Assembly (NCBI GenBank): GCA_002426275.1
Contig: DIPB01000087.1
Coordinates: forward strand, 780-16,058
Direction of reading: 5' to 3'
DNA from: Firmicutes bacterium UBA5499
GTDB taxonomy: Bacteria > Bacillota > DTU084
DNA length: 15,279 nucleotides
Positions within the stretch are counted from its first letter, which is position 1; each line of letters starts with the position of its first letter. Below, one piece after another: positions 1 to 6,857 of the stretch. The notes beneath the pieces are model-generated. The model was given only the letters and a program-made list of their open reading frames with translations, was not told the origin of the DNA and searched no databases. A program made the position numbers and the translations under genes.

Positions 1-656
1 TCATCTTCCGGAATGCCGGCTTCGATTTTGCCAACCAAATCGGCTCCCACATCGGCGGCTTTAGTGAAAATTCCTCCCCCAACTCTGGCAAATAGCGCCA
101 TAGAGCTTGCTCCCATGCCAAAGTTCAGCATGGTGCTGGTTATATATTGGATCCGCAGCGCGGCGGAGAGCGGCTGCACCTTGGTGTAATACCAGCTGAG
201 AAAATAATACCAGAAGCTCAGATCTAAAAGCCCTAAGCCGACCACCACCATGCCCATCACTGTGCCGCTGGCAAAAGCCACCCGCAGCCCGCTATTGAGA
301 CTCTCTTGCGCCGCCTGAGCCGTTCGCGAGCCGGCGTTGGTTGAAACGGACATGCCTATGAAGCCAGCCAAGGCCGAGAAAAAGCCCCCTGTGAGAAAAG
401 CGAAGGGAACGAAGACGGACAGATAGCTTTTCCAGACCATGAACAGAAGAATGAGGAAAATAACGCTGAAGAAGATGGTCACTCCTTGGTATTGTCGCTT
501 GAGATAGGCTTTCGCGCCTGTACGCACTGCCAGCGCTATCTCCTGCATTTGTTCGTTACCTGGGTCTGCTTTTTTGACCTTATAGGACTCGAAGGCTGCA
601 AAGAGGAGCGCCAGGACTGCTGCAAACGGCGTTAAACTGATTGGATTTATCGTCAT
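1..656 (-). CDS. hppA: Membrane-bound ion-translocating pyrophosphatase, N-terminal part (cut by window edge)
   Basis: This is the first 218 residues of a membrane pyrophosphatase, which hydrolyses PPi and pumps H+ or Na+ across the cytoplasmic membrane. The reading frame starts at an ATG at 656 (complement), preceded by a GGGAGG ribosome binding site at about 665-670, and runs off the left edge. Visible hallmarks are the conserved segment GAKAYLKRQY (residues 47-56), the helix GGFFSALAGFIGMSVST (90-106) followed by RTAQAA, and the diagnostic PPi-binding stretch GGGIFTKAADVGADLVGK (193-210). Several long hydrophobic segments fit a polytopic pump of roughly 700 residues. The residues that decide K+ dependence and H+ versus Na+ specificity lie outside the window. 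In anaerobes this enzyme recovers energy from biosynthetic PPi. It is divergent from the GcvH-like gene at 789. Family assignment is near certain; ion specificity is unknown. Confidence 0.95.
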   Translation of the reverse strand, partial: MTINPISLTPFAAVLALLFAAFESYKVKKADPGNEQMQEIALAVRTGAKAYLKRQYQGVTIFFSVIFLILLFMVWKSYLSVFVPFAFLTGGFFSALAGFIGMSVSTNAGSRTAQAAQESLNSGLRVAFASGTVMGMVVVGLGLLDLSFWYYFLSWYYTKVQPLSAALRIQYITSTMLNFGMGASSMALFARVGGGIFTKAADVGADLVGKIEAGIPED

Positions 657-788
657 TTTTTTTCAACCTCCCTCAGTGGTGCATTAGCATTATTTCAAAG
701 GCGAACAGGGAAACCTGCAATAATTTCCAGTGGTAAAAAAAAATAGAGACTGGTTAAGCTAGAAAAGAGCGCTGAAAGGGGGAGAAAG

Positions 789-1091
789 ATGGAATCCCAA
801 AGGGAACGTGAATTTTGGCTCCGCATTAGCGGCAAAAGAGTGATTGTCGGTTTGACAGAAGAGGGGATCCGTAAGGTGGCTGATGCCAATTGGCTGCGGC
901 TGCCAAAGATGGGAGTTAACTTAAAAGCTGGCGATGACTTTGTCATTTTCGACTCCGGACGAAAAAAAATTTCGCTTTCTTCTCCCCTCACAGGGCAAGT
1001 GGTGGAAATAAATTGGGAATTGGCTCAAAATCCCGAGTTAGCGGTTGAGGAAAGTTGGCTGGCCATTTTCATCCCCACTGACGAGCAGTGA
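789..1091 (+). CDS. GcvH-like lipoyl-domain protein lacking the lipoyl lysine
   Basis: This 100-residue protein has the fold pattern of the glycine cleavage H protein. It shows FWLRISGKRVIVGLTEEGI (about 9-27), then a GD-F turn (49-51), then SSPLTGQVVEINWELAQNPEL (64-84) and a closing WLAIFIPTD, which match the SPvsGeVveiN...NPEL...GWlikIkPsD signature of GcvH. Counting back from Pro66, the position of the lipoylated lysine (motif ESVKA) is Arg58 in DSGRKK, so canonical lipoylation is not expected, although Lys59 and Lys60 are adjacent. It is also shorter than classical GcvH (about 125-130 residues). The ATG at 789 has a strong GGGGGAGAAAG site. No other glycine-cleavage gene is nearby; the gene stands alone, divergent from the pyrophosphatase and closed by a terminator. 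Its role is unknown: it could be a scaffold, a regulator or a degenerate carrier. Confidence 0.7.
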   Translation: MESQREREFWLRISGKRVIVGLTEEGIRKVADANWLRLPKMGVNLKAGDDFVIFDSGRKKISLSSPLTGQVVEINWELAQNPELAVEESWLAIFIPTDEQ

Positions 1092-1097
1092 AAGAAA

Positions 1098-1128
1098 ACG
1101 GGGTCTCAATTTGAGACCCCGTCCTTTT
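1098..1128. terminator. Bidirectional rho-independent terminator
   Basis: A GC-rich hairpin with perfect arms (ACGGGGTCTC at 1098-1107 pairing with GAGACCCCGT at 1113-1122, extendable by AA/TT) lies between the convergent genes ending at 1091 (plus) and 1147 (minus). On the plus strand it is followed by CCTTTT. On the minus strand it is followed by TTTTCTTTC. It can therefore end transcripts from both sides. Confidence 0.88.
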
Positions 1129-1146
1129 GGGGAAGAAAGAAATGTG

Positions 1147-1401
1147 TTAAGCTGCTCCTTTGCCCCCAAACAAACTCCATAGCCAAATCAGAATCAATGA
1201 GAAGATGATGCCGCCGATGATGTTGACATCTGCCCATACCCAAAGCCAACCGCCGAAAATGAGATCGCCCAGCCAGACTCCGATAATGCTTGCGATCAAA
1301 ATGCCCCAAAAGCCGCCGGGAAGAGTCTTGTCTTTTGCAAACCAAGCGGAACCGATATAAGCCAAAATGATGCCGAGGATCAACAAAACCAGCCAGTACA
1401 T
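1147..1401 (-). CDS. GlsB/YeaQ/YmgE family small membrane protein
   Basis: This 84-residue protein is almost entirely hydrophobic, with three predicted membrane helices (about residues 2-20, 30-51 and 57-79). It carries the family signature around the second helix, LPGGFWGILIASIIGVWLG (28-46), typical of 'transglycosylase-associated' GlsB/YeaQ proteins of about 80-90 residues. The start is the ATG at 1401 (complement), because a GGAGG site lies 7 bases upstream (complement of about 1409-1413). The same frame stays open upstream to about 1572, but that extension has no ribosome binding site and does not resemble the family. Members are often linked to envelope or general stress responses, but the biochemical role is not settled. 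The gene stands alone and ends at the shared terminator at 1098-1128. Family confidence is high; function is unknown. Confidence 0.85.
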   Translation of the reverse strand: MYWLVLLILGIILAYIGSAWFAKDKTLPGGFWGILIASIIGVWLGDLIFGGWLWVWADVNIIGGIIFSLILIWLWSLFGGKGAA

Positions 1402-1507
1402 ACTAACACCTCCAATTTTATATTTATCTTTCTTCCCCAAAAGAGATCTCGCCTTAGTATTATGCGCCGCCAGAAAGCAGCTATGCGGTCGGAAGAATAA
1501 ATGTAAG

Positions 1508-1534
1508 GGCGCCTGAATTGGCGCTGCTTTTTTA
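1508..1534 (+). terminator. Possible orphan hairpin with T-tract
   Basis: GCGCC (1509-1513) pairs with GGCGC (1520-1524) across a TGAATT loop and is followed by TGC and a run of seven T. This is terminator-like on the plus strand, but no plus-strand gene ends here: the previous plus transcript is already stopped at 1128. It could end a short untranslated RNA or stop antisense transcription. The stem is short, so the call is weak. Confidence 0.35.
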
Positions 1535-1728
1535 TGGAAGCTACGCGATTTCATAATGGTAAAACTTTCCACTTAATTTAAATATTCGTGTTCAAGTGCA
1601 AAAATCCTTTTTTCCGCAGCTGAAAGCGAGAAAATGTCAAAAGATTTTACCCAAATTTTACCTCAGTTGGGAATTTGTATACAGTGTACTTTAAGCCTTA
1701 GAAGAGGGATTCCAGCGATTTTGTGGAA

Positions 1729-1759
1729 TATAATTTCTGTTAATGAAATCTGTTTTCAT
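1729..1759 (+). promoter_or_regulatory. Putative gdh promoter -10 with overlapping palindromic operator
   Basis: A perfect TATAAT lies at 1729-1734, about 50 bp before the gdh start. No good -35 stands 16-18 bp upstream, which fits a promoter that needs an activator or is weak. Just downstream, ATGAAA (1743-1748) and TTTCAT (1754-1759) form a perfect inverted repeat with a 5-bp spacer over the expected transcription start. ATTTC (1733-1737) and GAAAT (1745-1749) form another. GGAATATAATTTC (1725-1737) resembles the general shape of IclR-type operators. The IclR-family gene at the end of this gene run is the natural candidate ligand, but this is inference. Confidence 0.45.
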
Positions 1760-1782
1760 ACAGTAAAAAAGGAGAGGGGAAA

Positions 1783-3030
1783 ATGGTTGAATTTAACAAT
1801 CCGTTCCTAACGGCACAGCAGCAAATAGCCAATGCTGCTCAGATTTTGCACCTGGAAGCAGGGGTCACAAATATCCTGCTGGAACCCAAGCGCGTGCTGG
1901 AGGTTTCCATTCCTGTGCGGATGGACGACGGCCAGATCAAGATTTTCAAAGGCTGGCGTTCTCAGCACTGCGATGCCATCGGTCCGACCAAAGGCGGGAT
2001 TCGCTTCCATCCCAATGTCGACGTTGACGAAGTTAAAGCTCTTTCCATGTGGATGACGCTGAAGTGCGGAGTTGTCGGCTTGCCTTACGGCGGCGGCAAA
2101 GGCGGAGTGAGAGTTAACCCTAAAGAGCTCTCGCAGGGAGAATTAGAACGGCTGAGCCGCGGTTATATAGCGGCCATTTCGCAGATTGTAGGGCCCCAGA
2201 AGGATATTCCCGCGCCTGACGTTTACACGACGGCTCAGATTATGGCGTGGATGACGGACGAATTTAGTAAAATCAGCCAGCAGAACAGCTTCGGCGTAAT
2301 CACGGGCAAGCCCTTGATTTTAGGAGGTTCTAAGGGGCGCAATGAGGCCACTGCCCGGGGTTGCATGTTTATAATCCGGGAAGCTGCCAAAGAGCATGGC
2401 ATTCAGCTGAGCGGCGCGAAAGTAGCCGTTCAGGGCTTCGGCAACGCCGGGAGCATTGCGGCCCGGTTGCTATCGGAGCTAGGCGCCAAGATTGTAGCTG
2501 TCTGCGATTCCAAAGGCGGGATTTATGCGGACGAAGGCCTCAATGTGGAAGAACTGCTTGCCCACAAGAAAAAGACCAGCTCTGTAGTTGGCTTTGCCGG
2601 CGGAAGCGGGCTTTCCTGCGAGAAGCTTTTAGAGCTGCCCGTGGACATTTTAATCCCGGCAGCCTTGGAAAACGTGATCACGGAAGAAAATGCGCAGCGA
2701 ATTCAGGCCAAGATTGTAGCTGAAGCAGCCAATGGACCCACCACAATCGAGGCGGATCGGATCCTCTTTGCCAAAGGAATCACAGTTTTGCCCGATATTC
2801 TCACCAATGCGGGCGGAGTAACAGTCTCTTACTTCGAGTGGGTACAAAATCTGATGAATTTCTACTGGAGCGAAGAAGAAGTAAACGGACGCCTGGAAAA
2901 GATCATGGTTGAGGCCTATGCCAATACTGCGCGGCAGGCGAAGGCAAACAACGTGAATCTGCGCACCGGGGCGGGTCTTGTAGCCTTGGGCCGCTTGGCC
3001 GAAGCCATCAAAGCGAGAGGGTGGGCTTGA
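1783..3030 (+). CDS. gdhA: Glutamate dehydrogenase, hexameric Glu/Leu/Phe/Val dehydrogenase family
   Basis: This 415-residue enzyme catalyses reversible oxidative deamination of glutamate to 2-oxoglutarate and ammonia with NAD(P). Its length is that of the small hexameric clostridial/archaeal class. Visible motifs are GPTKGGIRFHP (68-77), MTLKCGVVGLPYGGGKGGV (91-109) with substrate-binding Lys94 and catalytic Lys106, PAPDV (143-147) with the conserved catalytic Asp146, and the dinucleotide loop GFGNAG (218-223). Asp242 in VAVCDSKGG, at the end of the second strand of the Rossmann fold, leans towards NAD(H), but specificity needs an assay. The ATG at 1783 has a GGAGAGGGG site. Its position just before nfnAB suggests a catabolic role in glutamate fermentation or nitrogen/redox balance. 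A related amino acid as substrate is possible, but the GDH-like motifs and length make glutamate the best choice. Confidence 0.93.
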   Translation: MVEFNNPFLTAQQQIANAAQILHLEAGVTNILLEPKRVLEVSIPVRMDDGQIKIFKGWRSQHCDAIGPTKGGIRFHPNVDVDEVKALSMWMTLKCGVVGLPYGGGKGGVRVNPKELSQGELERLSRGYIAAISQIVGPQKDIPAPDVYTTAQIMAWMTDEFSKISQQNSFGVITGKPLILGGSKGRNEATARGCMFIIREAAKEHGIQLSGAKVAVQGFGNAGSIAARLLSELGAKIVAVCDSKGGIYADEGLNVEELLAHKKKTSSVVGFAGGSGLSCEKLLELPVDILIPAALENVITEENAQRIQAKIVAEAANGPTTIEADRILFAKGITVLPDILTNAGGVTVSYFEWVQNLMNFYWSEEEVNGRLEKIMVEAYANTARQAKANNVNLRTGAGLVALGRLAEAIKARGWA

Positions 3031-3056
3031 TTGCGCTCTTCGTTCTGTGCTATAAT
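3027..3056 (+). promoter_or_regulatory. Internal extended -10 promoter for nfnAB-iclR
   Basis: TATAAT at 3051-3056 is preceded by TGC (3048-3050), making an extended -10 TGnTATAAT. TTGATT at 3027-3032 sits 18 bp upstream as a fair -35 and overlaps the gdh stop codon. It lies about 40 bp before the nfnA start. No terminator precedes it, so nfnAB-iclR can be both read through from gdh and transcribed independently. Confidence 0.6.
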
Positions 3057-3093
3057 GAGTAAAGCTCGAAGGCACAGGTAGGGAGGAAGTTCT

Positions 3094-3927
3094 TTGCATA
3101 AAATTTTGGAAAAGCGCAATTTAGCGCCTAAAGTAAACTCTTTTACGATAGAAGCGCCGCAGATCGCACAAAGTGCCCAAGCCGGGCACTTTGTGGTTCT
3201 GAGGCTCAGTGAAAAGGGAGAGAGAATTCCTCTCACCATCGCCGATTGGGATCGCCAAAGAGGCACGATTCTATTGGTCTGCCAGACCTTTGGGAAAACC
3301 AGCGAGCTGTTTAACCGGCTGGATGTAGGTGACGAGATCCTGGATCTCTTAGGACCGCTGGGCACTCCCATAGAGGTGAAGAATTATGGCACTGTGGTTT
3401 TAGTCGGCGGCGGCGTAGGCGTGCCGGCGATTTTGTGTAAGGCTAAGGAACTGAAGGCTGAAGGCAATAAAGTGATCAGCATTATCGGCGCCCAGCGCAA
3501 AGAAATGTTGATCCTCCGCGAGGAAATGGCGTCTCACAGCGATGAAATTTATTGCACCACCGATGACGGCAGCTATGGCAGAGCCGGTCTGGTTACGGAT
3601 GTGCTGAAGGAAGTAATCTCCAGCGACAAGCCGGATCTGGTGATCGCAGTTGGGCCCGTACCCATGATGCGCGCCGCAGTTAACGTGGCGAAAGCTTCTG
3701 ATATTCCCAGCATAGTGAGTTTGAATCCCATCATGGTTGACGGAACGGGAATGTGCGGCTGCTGTCGGGTAAGCGTAGCGGGAGAGACAAAGTTTGCTTG
3801 CGTGGACGGTCCGGCTTTTGACGGAGCGCAAGTCGATTTTGAAGAGCTAAGCAGCAGGCAGCGCTTTTTCAGGGAAGAGGAAGCTCGGTCGTGGAAGGGG
3901 GAGCACCAATGTCAGTGCGGCAAGTAA
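3094..3927 (+). CDS. nfnA: NADH-dependent ferredoxin:NADP+ oxidoreductase, small (FNR-like) subunit
   Basis: This 277-residue protein is the small subunit of the NfnAB/SudAB transhydrogenase, which couples NADPH to NADH and ferredoxin by flavin-based electron bifurcation. It has a ferredoxin-reductase-like FAD domain with RIPLTIAD (44-51), a nucleotide domain with VVLVGGGVGVP (101-111) and, near the C-terminus, the [2Fe-2S] site DGTGMCGCCRV (216-226) plus ACVDGP (235-240). Cys221, Cys223/224 and Cys236 are the visible cysteine candidates for ligands. The start is TTG at 3094, chosen because GGGAGG lies at 3081-3086 and the family begins exactly with this M-x-K-I-L-E-K sequence. It overlaps the next gene, as expected for a stoichiometric heterodimer. 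It could equally be labelled sulfide dehydrogenase beta subunit (SudB) in older schemes. Confidence 0.92.
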   Translation: MHKILEKRNLAPKVNSFTIEAPQIAQSAQAGHFVVLRLSEKGERIPLTIADWDRQRGTILLVCQTFGKTSELFNRLDVGDEILDLLGPLGTPIEVKNYGTVVLVGGGVGVPAILCKAKELKAEGNKVISIIGAQRKEMLILREEMASHSDEIYCTTDDGSYGRAGLVTDVLKEVISSDKPDLVIAVGPVPMMRAAVNVAKASDIPSIVSLNPIMVDGTGMCGCCRVSVAGETKFACVDGPAFDGAQVDFEELSSRQRFFREEEARSWKGEHQCQCGK

Positions 3928-5282
3928 TGCCAAAGCAGGGCAAAGAAAGAGCCAAGAATTTTTCGGAAGTGGCTTTAGGTTTCACCCCCCAGCAGGCTAA
4001 GGCCGAAGCGGATCGCTGCCTGCAATGCAAGCAAAAATTTTGTACCCGCGGTTGTCCCGTAGGAGTCGAGATCCCGGAGTTTATCAAATTGCTGCGGGAA
4101 GGAGATCTAAAAGGGGCGGCTGTGAAAATCAAAGAGAAAAACAGCCTGCCGGCAATTTGCGGCCGGGTCTGCCCGCAGGAAAATCAATGCGAGAAGGAAT
4201 GTATTTTAGCGCGCAAAGGAGAGCCCATAGCCATCGGCGGTCTGGAGCGGTTCGTGGCTGATTGGCAGCGGGAACATGACGATTTTTCCGTGGCGTCTGC
4301 GCAAACCGGCGGACGAGTAGCCGTTGTGGGTTCCGGTCCCGCCGGCCTCACGGCCGCGGCTCAGCTTGCCCTGGCCGGCCATCAGGTGACGATTTACGAG
4401 GCGCTTCACGCCGTAGGCGGAGTTCTGCGCTACGGCATCCCCCAGTTCCGCTTGCCCAAAGAGATTCTGGAGGCGGAAGTTGAGTATATTAAAAGTCTGG
4501 GCGTAAAGATCCAGACCGATGTCTCTGTCGGACAGACCATCAGCTTCGCGCAGTTAAGACAGGAAAACGACGCGATTTTCATTGCCACGGGCGCGGGGTT
4601 ACCTCATTTTTTGGGCATCCCTGGCGAAAATTTGCCCGGAGTCTATTCCGCAAATGAGTTTCTCACCCGGGTTAATCTGATGCACGCCTATGATGCAGAT
4701 TTCGATACGCCGATCAAAGTGGGCGGCCAGGTGGCGGTAATCGGAGGCGGCAATGTGGCTATGGACGCCGCCAGGACAGCCCTTCGTCTTGGCGCCGAAG
4801 AAGTCTCGATAGTTTATCGCCGCTCTTGGGAAGAAATGCCTGCTCGCCTGGAGGAACGGGAGAATGCCAAAGAGGAAGGAATCCAGTTTCGGCTGTTAAC
4901 CAACCCCGTGGCCATCGGCAAACGAGACGGAAAGCTGGCAGCCTTAAACTGCGTGCAGATGGAATTAGGCGAGCCTGACAGCTCGGGGAGAAGAAGGCCG
5001 CTGCCCATCTCCGGCAGCGAATTTGAAATTCCGGTCCAGACGGTGATCATTGCGGTGGGACAGGGTCCCAATCCCATCCTCTTGCGCAAGGCGCCGGAGC
5101 TGGCCCGCACAGAGCGCGGCTATTTTCAGGCGGATCCTCAGACCGGAGAGACGAACCTTCCCGGCGTTTATGCCGGCGGAGATATTGTAACGGGCGCGGC
5201 CACCGTGATCGCGGCTATGGGGGCAGCCAAGCGGTCCGCCGAGGCTATCTGCGAGTATATCCGCAAGAAGAAGGAGAGCTGA
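3909..5282 (+). CDS. nfnB: NADH-dependent ferredoxin:NADP+ oxidoreductase, large (GltD-like) subunit
   Basis: This 457-residue protein is the large flavin/Fe-S subunit of NfnAB, carrying the bifurcating FAD and the NADPH and ferredoxin sites. Two sets of cysteines in the N-terminal domain (Cys37, 40, 45, 49 in RCLQCKQKFCTRGCP; Cys84, 88, 94, 98 in CGRVCPQENQCEKEC) fit the two [4Fe-4S] clusters. The FAD-binding loop VAVVGSGPAGLTAA is at 137-150, a second dinucleotide loop VAVIGGGNVAMDAAR follows mid-protein, and the C-terminal FAD signature VYAGGDIVTGAATVI closes it. I choose the ATG at 3909, with GGAAGGGGGAG just upstream; an in-frame GTG at 3891 would add six residues but lacks a site. It overlaps nfnA by 19 bp and ends 1 base before the IclR gene. 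The glutamate synthase small subunit GltD is the main alternative, but the paired nfnA and absence of gltB favour NfnB. Confidence 0.92.
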   Translation: MSVRQVMPKQGKERAKNFSEVALGFTPQQAKAEADRCLQCKQKFCTRGCPVGVEIPEFIKLLREGDLKGAAVKIKEKNSLPAICGRVCPQENQCEKECILARKGEPIAIGGLERFVADWQREHDDFSVASAQTGGRVAVVGSGPAGLTAAAQLALAGHQVTIYEALHAVGGVLRYGIPQFRLPKEILEAEVEYIKSLGVKIQTDVSVGQTISFAQLRQENDAIFIATGAGLPHFLGIPGENLPGVYSANEFLTRVNLMHAYDADFDTPIKVGGQVAVIGGGNVAMDAARTALRLGAEEVSIVYRRSWEEMPARLEERENAKEEGIQFRLLTNPVAIGKRDGKLAALNCVQMELGEPDSSGRRRPLPISGSEFEIPVQTVIIAVGQGPNPILLRKAPELARTERGYFQADPQTGETNLPGVYAGGDIVTGAATVIAAMGAAKRSAEAICEYIRKKKES

Positions 5283-5283
5283 A

Positions 5284-6072
5284 ATGACGAGGCGGAACCC
5301 AGCCCGGCCCATTCAAACGCTGGATCGTGCGCTGATGATGTTAAACGTTTTGGCGCAGGAAGGCAAGCCTTTAACGCTCAGCGAGATCGCCGCAAAAGTT
5401 GATCTTGACCGCAGCACGGTATATCGTTTTTTGAGCGCTATGGAACTGCGTAAGATGGTGCGGCAGGATGAGAACAATCGCTATGAGTTGGGGCTGAAAA
5501 TGGTTGAGCTCGGGTATTCCGCCTTAGAGAAAATGGATTTGCGGGTTGTGGCCAAACCTGCGCTGCGGGAATTGGTGGCGAATTGCAATGAAACAGCTAA
5601 TCTTTCCGTGCTGGTGGGCACTGAGGTGATGTATATTGATCAGGCCGAGTCCAGCAATATGATTAAAATGCTGGCGCGCATCGGCAGCAGGGTCCCCGCC
5701 TATGCCACGGGCGCCGGCAAGGCGCTGCTTGCCTTCCTGCCGCCCGCGGAATTGGAGCCGTTAGTGGCTAGGCTCCACTTCCGGCAATATACCAGCACCA
5801 CCATTACAGGGCCTGAATTGTTTCGTTCTTCCCTGAGCCAGATCAGGCTTCAGGGCTATGCGCTTGACTTCGGAGAGCTGGAAGAGGGAGTTAACTGTGT
5901 GGCTGCTCCCATCCTTAACAGGAAAAGGTATCCCGTGGCCGCGCTGAGCATCTCCGGTCCCAATAGCCGGATGACGGAGAAATTCATCGACGGACATGTG
6001 ACCGGGATTTTAGTGGCAGCCGCAAAAGAGATTTCCGTAAAGTTTGGCTATAAAGAAAGCGTCATCAGATAA
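5284..6072 (+). CDS. IclR-family transcriptional regulator
   Basis: This 262-residue protein has the usual IclR layout. The N-terminal winged helix-turn-helix includes RALMMLNVLAQEGKPLTLSEIAAKV (about 15-39), with the recognition helix at DRSTVYRFL (42-50). The C-terminal effector-binding domain shows RIGSRVPAYATGAGKALLA, GYALDFGELEEGVNCVAAPI and VAALSISGP, all standard family landmarks. The ATG at 5284 follows the nfnB stop by 1 base, with AAGGAG within the end of nfnB, so it is translated with the transhydrogenase. Its place as the last gene of the gdh-nfnAB run, before a terminator, suggests it controls this unit, plausibly through the inverted repeats at 1725-1759. The effector cannot be read from the sequence; a 2-oxo acid or similar small organic acid would be usual for the family. 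Confidence 0.9.
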   Translation: MTRRNPARPIQTLDRALMMLNVLAQEGKPLTLSEIAAKVDLDRSTVYRFLSAMELRKMVRQDENNRYELGLKMVELGYSALEKMDLRVVAKPALRELVANCNETANLSVLVGTEVMYIDQAESSNMIKMLARIGSRVPAYATGAGKALLAFLPPAELEPLVARLHFRQYTSTTITGPELFRSSLSQIRLQGYALDFGELEEGVNCVAAPILNRKRYPVAALSISGPNSRMTEKFIDGHVTGILVAAAKEISVKFGYKESVIR

Positions 6073-6076
6073 AGCG

Positions 6077-6102
6077 AGGCTGTCCAATGGACAGCCTTTT
6101 TT
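6077..6102 (+). terminator. Rho-independent terminator of the gdh-nfnAB-iclR unit
   Basis: AGGCTGTCC (6077-6085) pairs perfectly with GGACAGCCT (6089-6097) across an AAT loop, followed by TTTTT to 6102. It begins 4 bases after the iclR stop codon. Confidence 0.93.
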
Positions 6103-6147
6103 GAGTCACTTTTTTGCTGAAGACCAACGCAAGACGGGAGAGCTCCG

Positions 6148-6857
6148 GTGAGTGCAACGATAAAAAATATCGCTTATGGGAACGGCAAAAGTGAGATCTT
6201 GGAAAATAGAGTGAATTTTCAAACGTTAATTTTTTTCATGGCGGCTTGGAAAGCGGCAGTAAGAAAGATAATCAAGATGCTTTTCGCGCTCTTGTCAATG
6301 ATGGTATGGCCGTGGTTTCCGCGGATTACGGAACATATCCGACCGCAAAGTATCCGGAATTCATAGAGGGCGCCGCGGCGGCAGTCAACTGGGCTTTTCA
6401 AGATCTCAATAAATATGGCGCCTGCCAACGATTTTATCTAGCCGGCTCTTCCGCAGGAGCGTATATCGCAATGATGCTGTGTTTTGCTGAACGCTATTTA
6501 GATAGGTACGGTATTAATCCTAATGATCTTGCGGGTTATATCTTTGACGCGGGGCAACCGACCACTCATTTTAATGTTTTGCGGGAAAGAGGCTTGGATC
6601 CCCGTAAAGTGGTAATAGATGAGGCGGCTTCAATTTATCATATCCGGGAAGACAGCGGTCGCCCGCCGTTTTTACTGATAGCGGCGGAGCACGATCTTCC
6701 TAATCGCCTGGAGCAAACTATGCTTTTTCGCTCAACATTGAGAGAATTTGGCTATGACGATAGGAAAATTGAGTTCAAAATTCTGCAGGGATATTCTCAT
6801 TGCGCCTACTATCATGCGGTAGAGAACGGAAAAAATATCTATGCGGAAATTTCATAG
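6148..6857 (+). pseudogene. Alpha/beta hydrolase (BD-FAE/esterase-like), frameshifted at a T7 run
   Basis: Two overlapping frames make one hydrolase. The first starts at GTG 6148, with GGGAG 7 bases upstream, and reads MSATIKNIAYGNGKSEILE ... NFQTLIFF. The second frame continues from CAT at 6237 as HGGLESGSKKDNQ and runs to the stop at 6857. The junction is a run of seven T (6230-6236); one more T restores a continuous LIFFHGG, the oxyanion-hole motif of BD-FAE and hormone-sensitive-lipase-like esterases. The rest carries the complete catalytic set: nucleophile elbow GSSAGAY, acidic residue in AAEHD, and histidine in GYSHCAY. The restored protein would be about 237 residues. It may be a recent pseudogene, a sequencing error in the homopolymer, or an expression switch by slippage. 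Without the shift the substrate would still be unknown; carbohydrate or acyl esters are possible. The downstream frame alone would need a TTG start at 6246 and lose the HGG motif. Confidence 0.7.

Larger units (their letters stand above)
1402..1782. other. Gene-free intergenic region with control signals
   Basis: About 380 bp separate the GlsB-like gene (minus) from glutamate dehydrogenase (plus). I see no convincing gene on either strand. It holds the leader of the minus-strand gene, a short hairpin followed by a T-tract on the plus strand (1508-1534), a near-palindrome GTATACAGTGTAC (1678-1690), a TATAAT box (1729-1734) and inverted repeats near the gdh transcription start. The region is visibly richer in A+T than the flanking genes. 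Confidence 0.7.

Noticed and set aside
1402..1572. N-terminal extension of the GlsB-like protein to 141 residues
   Set aside because: The extension has no ribosome binding site, is polar and unlike the family, while the ATG at 1401 has a strong GGAGG site.
3045..3077. Inverted repeat CTGTGC...GCACAG around the nfnA promoter
   Set aside because: Arms are only 6 bp with 21 bases between them; this could arise by chance and gives neither a terminator nor a known riboswitch.
2650..3371. Minus-strand frames of about 150 residues opposite the end of gdh and start of nfnA
   Set aside because: They cross two well-supported plus-strand genes and show no motifs or starts with binding sites.
3909..5282. 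Glutamate synthase small subunit (gltD)
   Set aside because: The sequence family is shared, but the immediate overlap with an nfnA-type subunit and absence of a gltB-like large subunit favour the NfnB reading.
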